Shown: piece after piece, positions 1 to 5,023 of the stretch
How positions within the stretch are numbered: position 1 is the first letter of the stretch
Layout of the letters: every line of letters starts with the position of its first letter
Origin: Natrialbaceae archaeon B1-Br10_E2g27
Lineage (GTDB): Archaea > Halobacteriota > Halobacteria > Halobacteriales > Natrialbaceae
DNA: 5,023 nt
Assembly: GCA_001563885.1 (NCBI GenBank)
Contig: LKMM01000205.1
Location: 1 to 5,023, forward strand
Reading direction: 5' to 3'
The notes under the pieces: generated by a model
What the model was told of the DNA's origin: nothing
Seen by the model: only the letters and a program-made list of their open reading frames with translations
The model's database searches: none
Program-made: the position numbers and the translations under genes

Positions 1-2
1 AT

Positions 3-1067
3 TATTCCGTCGACGACAACCCCGCACCTGGTGGTGCCGGGGCCGCAATCGACGCTGAAATCCAGACTCGAGTGCTCGATGAGGACCCACCGGGCACGTT
101 CCAGATCTGGCCCGGCGAGGCGCTTCGGAATTATCTCGATGCGGACGCCCTCGAGCCGGTTGGCGACCTCTGGGAGAACGAAGATGCCTACGTAGATGGT
201 GTACTCGACGCCGCAGCACCCGATGGAGACCTCGTCATCGCGCCGATCAACATCCACCGGTTGAACAACATCTTCTACAACGTCGATGTCGTCGAGGAAA
301 TCGGCGTCGACCCGGACGAAGCGGACAGTCCCGAGGCGCTTCTCGAGATGTTCGAGGCCGCAGACGACGCCGGCTACGTCGGGTTAGCCCAACAGACCCA
401 GGAGCCGTGGGGCATACTCCAGTTCTGGGAGATGGTATTTATCGGCCAACACGGCGTCGACGCCTACGAACAGTTCCTCGAAGGAGATGCTGAAAGCCTC
501 GAGTCAGAGATCGAGTCCTCACTCGACCTCGTCGAACAGACGAGCGAGTATTACAACGAAGATGCGAGTTCGGTCGCGTGGGATGAGGCGAACAACGACG
601 TCATCACCGGTGACGCGGCGTTCCACCACAACGGCGACTGGGCGGCCGGCGAGTACGAGGGTGCAGACGACTTCGAGTACGGTGAGGACTGGGAGTATGC
701 GGTGTTCCCCGGAACCGAAGACGTCTATACGATGGTGATCGACGGCTTCGTCTATCCGGCGAACAACCCGACGCCCGAGGCCACAGAGGCGTTCGTTAGT
801 TACTGTACGACGACGGACGCCCAGGAACGGTTCAACCCCCACAAAGGGTCGATCCCGCCACGAACCGACGCCTCGATGGACGAGTTCCCCGAATTCCTCC
901 AGAACCAGATGGACGATTTCGAGGCATCCGGCCAACAGACCGTCTCGATTTCCCACGGAAGCGGGCTCAACCCTGCCCAGGCCGACGAGGTAGAGGAGGC
1001 GTTTGCCGTCTTCTCGGATAACTGGGACGTCGAGGAGACGACCCAGGAACTGATCAACATCTTCTAA
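3..1067 (+). CDS. ABC transporter sugar-binding protein, glucose-type (5' partial)
   Basis: This is the extracellular solute-binding component of a CUT1 sugar importer; it captures the sugar and delivers it to the permease pair. The frame is open from base 3 with no stop, giving 354 visible residues, so the GTG at 72 is internal and the true start is off-window. Roughly 60-80 residues should be missing, including the signal peptide (in haloarchaea usually a Tat lipoprotein signal), judged against the usual ~400-430 residues. Motifs match the Thermus glucose-binding protein/GtsA branch: GGAGA then QTRVL and DPPGTFQ near the left edge, PINIHR (246-260 region), GDWAAG (633-650), DGFVYP, FNPHKGSIPPR (from 831) and a late SHG (951-959). 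The protein is strongly acidic. The gene ends 16 bases before the MalF-like permease, in the same operon. The family call is strong; glucose as the substrate is inference, because related proteins bind galactose, mannose or other sugars. Confidence 0.93.
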   Translation, partial: YSVDDNPAPGGAGAAIDAEIQTRVLDEDPPGTFQIWPGEALRNYLDADALEPVGDLWENEDAYVDGVLDAAAPDGDLVIAPINIHRLNNIFYNVDVVEEIGVDPDEADSPEALLEMFEAADDAGYVGLAQQTQEPWGILQFWEMVFIGQHGVDAYEQFLEGDAESLESEIESSLDLVEQTSEYYNEDASSVAWDEANNDVITGDAAFHHNGDWAAGEYEGADDFEYGEDWEYAVFPGTEDVYTMVIDGFVYPANNPTPEATEAFVSYCTTTDAQERFNPHKGSIPPRTDASMDEFPEFLQNQMDDFEASGQQTVSISHGSGLNPAQADEVEEAFAVFSDNWDVEETTQELINIF

Positions 1068-1083
1068 TCTACCACCTACTTTC

Positions 1084-2085
1084 ATGGGTTTCGACATCGA
1101 TCGACTTCGTTCCCGCGTAGGCCGGCGTGACCCCGATAGCGGGGCCGACGACGTACGAACCGACGGTGGGACCGAAGCAACGACTGGCGGTAGTCGGTTC
1201 GCACGGCTCAAACACAGTGATCTGGTCCAATCACTCCCGTTCTGGTTGCCCCCGGCCTTGCTGATGGGGCTGTTCGTGTATGGCGCGATCGGGTGGAACC
1301 TGCTCATTTCGCTGACCGATTGGAGTGGACTTCAACAGCCCGAGTACACCGACCTCTCCCTCGAGATGTACACCCAGATGCCGGCTGATGCATCGTTCGT
1401 TGCGGCGTTTCGCAATACCGTCGTGTTGCTCGTTGTATTCACCGTCATTTCGCTTCTCATCGGTCTCGGGTTGGCGATTCTGATCGACCGAAATATCCGA
1501 TTCGAGAACACGTTCCGGACGATTTACTTACTTCCGATGGCACTGTCGTTCGTCGTGACTGCGATTTTCTGGTCGTGGATGTACAATCCCTCGACCGGGA
1601 CGATAAACGTCATACTGCGCGGGGTAGGTCTCGATTTCCTCGCGATGAACTGGCTCGGGGACACTCGAACCAGACTTGCGGCGATCATCTTTGCGTTGAC
1701 CTGGCAGTTCAGCGGCTATGCGATGGTCGTCTATCTGGCGGGGTTACGGGCGATACCTGACTCACACTACGAGGCGGCGAAAGTCGATGGCGCGGGCAGC
1801 CTCAGGATGTACTGGCGGGTCATTATCCCCCAACTCAGCGCGGCGACGACCTCCGCTGCAGTCGTATTGATGGTGTTTGCGCTGAAAGCCTTCGACTTCA
1901 TTTACGTCATGTTCGGAGATAATCCCGGCCGGTCGGCGGACATTCTCGCAGTGATGATGTTCCGCGTCGCGTTCTCCCGGTCACAGTGGGCCTACGGGGC
2001 GGCGGTCGCGACGATTCTGTTCCTGATGGCGCTATCGGTCGTTGCGCCATATCTGTACATGCAGTACAAGCGAGGTGATCTCTAA
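1084..2085 (+). CDS. Sugar ABC transporter permease, MalF-like (CUT1)
   Basis: This is one of two membrane subunits forming the sugar channel. It has 333 residues. The first ~45 are hydrophilic and look disordered (rich in Asp, Gly, Thr, Arg). Six hydrophobic segments follow at about 52-77, 111-134, 144-166, 196-220, 254-275 and 304-327. The cytoplasmic EAA loop that docks on the ATPase is clear: E230-A-A, G236, then I247-I-P249, matching EAA-x3-G-x9-I-x-L-P except Ile for the Leu. The FGDNPGRSADIL stretch after the fifth segment is typical of MalF-type subunits (GGP-x-x-x-T-x-x-L). The ATG at 1084 is chosen because it lies 16 bases after the preceding stop and the next Met (residue 61) is inside the first membrane helix. 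No Shine-Dalgarno is visible before it, so initiation may depend on coupling to the upstream gene or on an SD-independent route. Its stop overlaps the next start by one base (TAATG). Confidence 0.95.
   Translation: MGFDIDRLRSRVGRRDPDSGADDVRTDGGTEATTGGSRFARLKHSDLVQSLPFWLPPALLMGLFVYGAIGWNLLISLTDWSGLQQPEYTDLSLEMYTQMPADASFVAAFRNTVVLLVVFTVISLLIGLGLAILIDRNIRFENTFRTIYLLPMALSFVVTAIFWSWMYNPSTGTINVILRGVGLDFLAMNWLGDTRTRLAAIIFALTWQFSGYAMVVYLAGLRAIPDSHYEAAKVDGAGSLRMYWRVIIPQLSAATTSAAVVLMVFALKAFDFIYVMFGDNPGRSADILAVMMFRVAFSRSQWAYGAAVATILFLMALSVVAPYLYMQYKRGDL
2072..2080 (+). promoter_or_regulatory. Strong Shine-Dalgarno for the MalG-like gene
   Basis: GAGGTGATC is complementary over nine consecutive bases to the conserved archaeal 16S rRNA 3' end (GGATCACCTCC). 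It lies inside the last codons of the MalF-like gene, with four bases between it and the ATG at 2085. It supports that ATG as the start and implies efficient independent loading of ribosomes at this junction. Confidence 0.8.
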
Positions 2086-2996
2086 TGGCGACAGCAGATG
2101 AATCCAGACAGACGATAGGTGACCGACTCGCCGATCGACGCGAGCAACTCGATTTAACACGAGTCGGTCTGTACGCCGCGCTGATCACGCTGGTCGGCTT
2201 TTATCTCTCCCCGCTGTGGGCGGGACTGACGACCGCGTTCAAAACACAGGCAGGATTCGTCAACACGACACCGCTCGAGCCGCCGACGCCCGAGTGGTTT
2301 ACCATAGCCCCCTGGGCTGATGCCTTCTCGGTGATGCAAGGCGGGCTGATAAACAGCATCACGTTCGTCCTTCCGGCGACGGTGCTTTCGGCCTTGCTTG
2401 GAAGTCTCGCCGCTTACGGACTGACAAAGCTCTCCTGGCGTGGCCAGGTTGGCGTTCTCGTATTGTTCCTGGCAGGTGTCTTCTTGCCGTACCAGTCCGT
2501 ACTGGTTCCGCTTCGGCAGTTCTGGTCGGCGGTCGACCTCGCCGGATGGCTCGCGTTCGCGCCGTTTCTCGCGAATCGGGCGGACCTGATCGAACTGACG
2601 ATTACCCATACAGCCTACGGAATCCCGATCTGTACGATCCTCTTTCGATCGTACTACAAGGCGATGGACGACGACATGATCGAGGCGGCGAAGATCGACG
2701 GCGCGAGCGCGTTCGGAATCTACAAACGCATCGTCTTCCCGCTGTCGCTGCCGATGTTTGCGGTGACGCTGATCTACCAGTTTACGCAGGTCTGGAACGA
2801 CCTGCTATTTGCGCTGGTGCTCGTTACGTCGCGTTCGAACTACGTCGTTACCCTCTCGTTGAACGAACTCCAGGGGGCGATGGCCCAGGAGTACAACCTA
2901 CAGATGGCCGGCGCGTTCATCGCTGCGTTTCCGACGATCATCGTCTACGTCATATTTGGTCGACAGTTCGCAAAAGGTATCGCAGGTGGAACATGA
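2085..2996 (+). CDS. Carbohydrate ABC transporter permease, MalG-like (CUT1)
   Basis: This is the second channel subunit, partner of the MalF-like protein. It has 303 residues, a usual length for MalG-type proteins. A charged N-terminal tail of ~25 residues precedes hydrophobic segments at about 27-50, 91-113, 122-144, 170-192, 222-245 and 270-292. The EAA coupling loop runs from E200 (EAA, then G206, I216 and P219), with Phe where Leu is usual. The N-S-I run at 90-92, the FLPYQSVLVPL stretch near 133-143 and the short C-terminal tail FAKGIAGGT are all typical of MalG relatives. The ATG overlaps the upstream stop by one base and has a strong Shine-Dalgarno, so the start is secure. A 48-base gap separates its stop from the ATPase start. 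The order binding protein, MalF-like, MalG-like, ATPase is a standard complete CUT1 operon. Confidence 0.95.
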   Translation: MATADESRQTIGDRLADRREQLDLTRVGLYAALITLVGFYLSPLWAGLTTAFKTQAGFVNTTPLEPPTPEWFTIAPWADAFSVMQGGLINSITFVLPATVLSALLGSLAAYGLTKLSWRGQVGVLVLFLAGVFLPYQSVLVPLRQFWSAVDLAGWLAFAPFLANRADLIELTITHTAYGIPICTILFRSYYKAMDDDMIEAAKIDGASAFGIYKRIVFPLSLPMFAVTLIYQFTQVWNDLLFALVLVTSRSNYVVTLSLNELQGAMAQEYNLQMAGAFIAAFPTIIVYVIFGRQFAKGIAGGT

Positions 2997-3052
2997 AAGA
3001 TCGAACACGAATTGGTTACCACACGTCCAACAGAGGCAATACAGATGACTGA
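2993..3052 (+). other. Possible 19-codon bridging ORF between permease and ATPase genes
   Basis: An ATG at 2993 overlaps the MalG-like stop as ATGA. It opens a 19-codon frame (starting MKDRTRIG) that ends at the TGA at 3050-3052, just past the ATPase ATG at 3045. AGGTG at 2984-2988 lies four bases before it and could serve as a weak ribosome-binding site. The peptide has no recognisable similarity. It may be chance, or a device that carries terminating ribosomes across the gap. This rests only on position and frame. Confidence 0.15.
3033..3036 (+). promoter_or_regulatory. Shine-Dalgarno that decides the ATPase start
   Basis: GAGG lies eight bases before the ATG at 3045, a normal distance. 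It favours that ATG over the in-frame TTG at 3012, which has no comparable purine-rich site just before it. The encoded N-terminus from 3045 (MTELTLENVTKRF) is also where MalK-family proteins usually begin. Confidence 0.65.
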
Positions 3053-4196
3053 ACTCACACTCGAGAACGTAACGAAACGCTTCGACGACGACGGTGACGT
3101 GATCGTTGCCGTCGACGATGTCTCCGTCGAGATCGACGACGGGGAGTTTCTCGTCCTCGTCGGTCCGTCGGGCTGTGGCAAATCGACCACGCTGCGGATG
3201 ATCGCTGGCCTCGAGACGGTCTCGGACGGTCAGATCGTGATCGGCGATGAGGTAGTCAACGACGTGCCTGCCCAGCGTCGAGACATTGCGATGGTGTTTC
3301 AGAGCTACGCGCTCTATCCACACATGACCGTCCGGGAGAACATGCGCTTTGGCTTAGAGGAGTCGACTAACCTCACGGACAAGGAGATGGATAGCCGGGT
3401 CGAAAAAACAGCGACAACGCTCGAGATCGACGAACTTCTCGAGCGAAAGCCAGGTGAGTTATCGGGTGGCCAACAACAGCGAGTTGCACTCGGTCGAGCG
3501 ATCGTCCGCGACCCATCGGTGTTCCTCATGGACGAACCGCTGTCGAATCTCGACGCCAAACTGCGCTCGGGAATGCGAACCGAACTCCAGCGCCTCCAGG
3601 AGCAACTCGACGTCACGACCGTCTACGTCACCCACGACCAGACCGAAGCGATGACGATGGGCGATCGGATCGCCATCTTAAACGACGGCGAACTCCAACA
3701 GGTCGCAACGCCACTCGAGTGTTATCACCGCCCGAACAACGTCTTCGTCGCCGGGTTCATCGGCGAGCCGTCGATGAACTTCTTTGAGGTCACGCTGTCG
3801 GATGGACAACTCGTCGGCGATGACGTTACGTTCGAGTATCCGCTCTCGGCGTCGATTCGCGAGACACTCGACAGTAGATCGAAACTGGTCCTCGGCATCC
3901 GTCCGGAGGATCTCGAGATCGTCGACAGAGCCGAAACCGACCACGACTTTCCGGCGGTCATCAATGTGATCGAACCGATGGGCAACGAGAACAACCTCCT
4001 CGTAGACTTCCTCGAGACTGAAGGGGAGACGACGTTCAACGTGATCGTCGACGGAATGCGCCATCTCACGGCCGGCGGCCGGTATGCCGTCCGGTTCCCG
4101 GAGTCGGCGATCCACCTCTTCGACCGCGAGACCGGAACTGCACTACACAACCGACAAGTCGAGAACGAACCAGAACTGCTCGGTCCACGAGCCTGA
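3045..4196 (+). CDS. Sugar ABC transporter ATP-binding protein, MalK/UgpC family
   Basis: This is the cytoplasmic ATPase, expected to work as a dimer that powers the two permeases through their EAA loops. It has 383 residues from the ATG at 3045 (E. coli MalK has 371). All catalytic elements are present: aromatic A-loop F13, Walker A GPSGCGKST (40-48), Q-loop Q86 in MVFQSYALYPHMTV, signature LSGGQ (139-143), Walker B VFLMDEP (159-165) with catalytic E164, D-loop SNLD (167-170) and switch H197. The regulatory OB/TOBE region follows from about residue 235, with the family hallmarks FVAGFIG-x-P-x-MNFF (234-247) and GIRPEDL (284-290). The in-frame TTG at 3012 would add 11 untypical residues and is not preferred. 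It is the last gene of the importer operon. In some CUT1 systems a single MalK-type ATPase serves several importers; whether that holds here cannot be seen. Automated pipelines may label it UgpC, but the neighbouring binding protein argues against glycerol-3-phosphate. Confidence 0.96.
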   Translation: MTELTLENVTKRFDDDGDVIVAVDDVSVEIDDGEFLVLVGPSGCGKSTTLRMIAGLETVSDGQIVIGDEVVNDVPAQRRDIAMVFQSYALYPHMTVRENMRFGLEESTNLTDKEMDSRVEKTATTLEIDELLERKPGELSGGQQQRVALGRAIVRDPSVFLMDEPLSNLDAKLRSGMRTELQRLQEQLDVTTVYVTHDQTEAMTMGDRIAILNDGELQQVATPLECYHRPNNVFVAGFIGEPSMNFFEVTLSDGQLVGDDVTFEYPLSASIRETLDSRSKLVLGIRPEDLEIVDRAETDHDFPAVINVIEPMGNENNLLVDFLETEGETTFNVIVDGMRHLTAGGRYAVRFPESAIHLFDRETGTALHNRQVENEPELLGPRA

Positions 4197-4210
4197 CTGT
4201 TCGAGAGCCC

Positions 4211-4260
4211 AAGATTATTGTCGCTATATGTTTGATTATGTAGTAGTAATCCTATATGGT
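4211..4260 (+). promoter_or_regulatory. AT-rich intergenic island with repeated TATA-like word
   Basis: Thirty-six of these 50 bases are A or T, in a window that is otherwise GC-rich. CTATATG occurs at 4224-4230 and 4252-4258, 28 bases apart. Between them GATTA (4234-4238) and TAATC (4247-4251) form an inverted repeat with an eight-base spacer. The island starts 15 bases after the ATPase stop. It could hold a termination region for the ABC operon, a promoter for the downstream membrane protein (implying a leader of roughly 100 bases), or both. No convincing BRE or T-run terminator is seen, so the role is inferred from composition and place. Confidence 0.4.
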
Positions 4261-4300
4261 AGGAACGAGAGGTGTAGCGGGAGAACGATACTGAAACGCA

Positions 4301-4332
4301 CGCTCGAGAACGACTCTGACCGCTCGCTCGAG
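4301..4332 (+). repeat. Short direct repeat CGCTCGAG x2 in the intergenic gap
   Basis: CGCTCGAG occurs at 4301-4308 and again at 4325-4332, with start points 24 bases apart. Because CTCGAG is self-complementary, the two copies could also pair as a six-base stem around an 18-base loop. No T-run follows, so it does not read as a terminator. CTCGAG is common throughout this window, so the pair may simply reflect word bias. The remaining non-coding sequence up to the gene at 4390 shows nothing else recognisable. Confidence 0.25.
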
Positions 4333-4375
4333 GTGCCACGCCCGAGGTAATCAACAAGGGGTAAACGTACGGGAT

Positions 4376-4379
4376 GAGG
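4376..4379 (+). promoter_or_regulatory. Probable ribosome-binding site for the DUF4013-like gene
   Basis: GAGG, within GGATGAGGA, lies ten bases before the ATG at 4390. The spacing is slightly long but acceptable. An in-frame stop at 4375-4377 rules out any longer version of the protein, which makes this ATG the first available one. Confidence 0.5.
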
Positions 4380-4389
4380 ACGGAATTCT

Positions 4390-5019
4390 ATGTGGGAGGC
4401 ACTCAAATACCCGGTTCGTGGGGTACACGCGGAGAAGGCATTGCTGTCGGCGTGGCTCTGTGTGTTCGTGCATGCCGTTGCCGTTCCGGTTCTTGCGCTT
4501 GTTCCGCTTGTCGGCTATGCAACCACGGTCCTCTCACAGGCCCACGAGGAGACGCCCCCACCGTTTCTCGAGCGGTCCGTGTTGGTCCGTGGGCTCGGCG
4601 GAACCGCCCTGGCCGTCGGCTACGGACTTCTCCCGCTTGTGGCGACGCTTGTAGCACTGCAACTGCTTTTCGATGGCGGGGAACCGACAGAGGGTGAAGC
4701 GATCGTCTTCCTGGCCGCCTCGACGGCAGTGTTGTTCGTCCTCGCGGGGTATGTCTACGTTCTTCCCATTGCGCTTGCAAACTACGGGCAGACTGGCTCG
4801 CTTCGCTCGAGTGCGTCGGGGCTGCTCGACGTCGCGACCCACGCTGGGTACTTCGTCGGGTGGACCTCGGGGATCGTACTCACACTCGTCGGTCTTACCC
4901 TCTCGAGTGCACTTATAGAGCTTGGTGGGCTCTCGACTGTCGTCGGCGCGTTCGTTGGGGGCTACGCCGTCATCGTCGGCTGTCGACGGATCGGACGTGG
5001 CTACGCGGCTGCCCGCTGA
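4390..5019 (+). CDS. Multi-pass membrane protein, DUF4013-like
   Basis: This is a 209-residue, very hydrophobic protein of unknown function. Five hydrophobic segments are visible at about 17-43, 68-94, 104-130, 152-172 and 180-198, so it is an integral cytoplasmic-membrane protein. Features shared with haloarchaeal DUF4013 proteins, as I recall them, are the N-terminal EALKYPVRG, the GY-x-x-x-VL (42-48) followed by an acidic loop and PPPF (56-59), the mid-protein LPIALANYG (125-133), and GYFVGW (153-158). The start is fixed by an in-frame stop 13 bases upstream. The gene is complete, ending four bases before the window edge. It lies 193 bases beyond the ABC operon on the same strand, and is probably transcribed separately from the AT-rich island. 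It lacks an EAA loop and any ATPase, so it is unlikely to be a transporter subunit of the upstream system. The family call rests on pattern memory, not a search. Confidence 0.8.
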   Translation: MWEALKYPVRGVHAEKALLSAWLCVFVHAVAVPVLALVPLVGYATTVLSQAHEETPPPFLERSVLVRGLGGTALAVGYGLLPLVATLVALQLLFDGGEPTEGEAIVFLAASTAVLFVLAGYVYVLPIALANYGQTGSLRSSASGLLDVATHAGYFVGWTSGIVLTLVGLTLSSALIELGGLSTVVGAFVGGYAVIVGCRRIGRGYAAAR

Positions 5020-5023
5020 CCGC

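Noticed and set aside
519..1307. A 262-codon open frame on the minus strand opposite the binding-protein and permease genes
   Set aside because: It is antisense to two well-supported genes, is Arg/Val-rich with no recognisable motif, and long antisense frames are expected in GC-rich haloarchaeal coding DNA.
2154..2609. A 151-codon minus-strand open frame opposite the MalG-like gene
   Set aside because: It has an Arg/Glu/Gln-rich composition without domain features and lies entirely inside a gene whose family is clear.
3012..3044. The in-frame TTG at 3012 as the ATPase start
   Set aside because: It would add 11 residues not typical of MalK proteins. The ATG at 3045 has a Shine-Dalgarno at the right distance and gives the standard N-terminus.
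4301..4332. Reading the CTCGAG pair as an intrinsic terminator hairpin
   Set aside because: The stem is six bases with an 18-base loop and no following T-run, and the word is over-represented everywhere in the window.
3725..4357. A 210-codon minus-strand open frame covering the ATPase C-terminus and part of the gap
   Set aside because: Most of it is antisense to the conserved TOBE region. It is Ser/Arg-rich with no motif, and its only independent part is the AT-rich island.
4374..4697. An alternative 107-codon plus-strand frame starting just before the DUF4013-like gene
   Set aside because: It is Cys/Arg-rich and low in acidic residues, unlike haloarchaeal proteins. The overlapping frame from 4390 has clear membrane helices and family motifs.
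1..5023. TrmB-type sugar-regulator site (TACT-N7/8-GAGTA) or another operon promoter
   Set aside because: I found no such site in a promoter position. The operon's main promoter should lie upstream of the binding-protein start, outside the window.

Overview
The window looks haloarchaeal. It is GC-rich, and the soluble protein is loaded with Asp and Glu, as expected of a salt-in lifestyle. One intercistronic Shine-Dalgarno matches the archaeal 16S 3' end over nine bases. The word CTAG is absent and CTCGAG is very frequent. No species can be named from this sequence alone.

Positions 3-4196 hold a four-gene, same-strand operon for a CUT1-type sugar ABC importer. In order it encodes the extracellular substrate-binding protein (3-1067, its N-terminus and signal peptide lie left of the window), a MalF-like permease (1084-2085), a MalG-like permease (2085-2996) and a MalK-like ATPase (3045-4196, starting at the ATG at 3045 rather than at the TTG at 3012). 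The binding protein resembles the glucose/galactose/mannose-binding proteins typified by the Thermus thermophilus glucose-binding protein and Pseudomonas GtsA. A monosaccharide, most likely glucose-like, is therefore the best substrate guess. The two permeases each carry an EAA loop, to which the ATPase dimer would couple. The binding protein would sit outside the membrane, and the four products together make a complete importer.

Positions 4197-4389 are a 193-base gap. Its first part is an AT-rich island (4211-4260, 36 of 50 bases A or T) with two CTATATG copies and a short inverted repeat. Its second part has two CGCTCGAG copies 24 bases apart. The gap probably separates transcription of the ABC operon from that of the next gene.

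Positions 4390-5019 encode a complete 209-residue multi-pass membrane protein that looks like the haloarchaeal DUF4013 family. Its function is unknown and nothing ties it to sugar uptake except proximity.

I see no RNA gene, mobile element, CRISPR array or integration signature. The most unusual points are regulatory: a possible 19-codon ORF bridging the MalG-like and MalK-like genes, very unequal ribosome-binding sites along the operon, the AT-rich island, and a sugar-contact position in the binding protein that differs from the Thermus protein. I do not see a clearly new biological system here.
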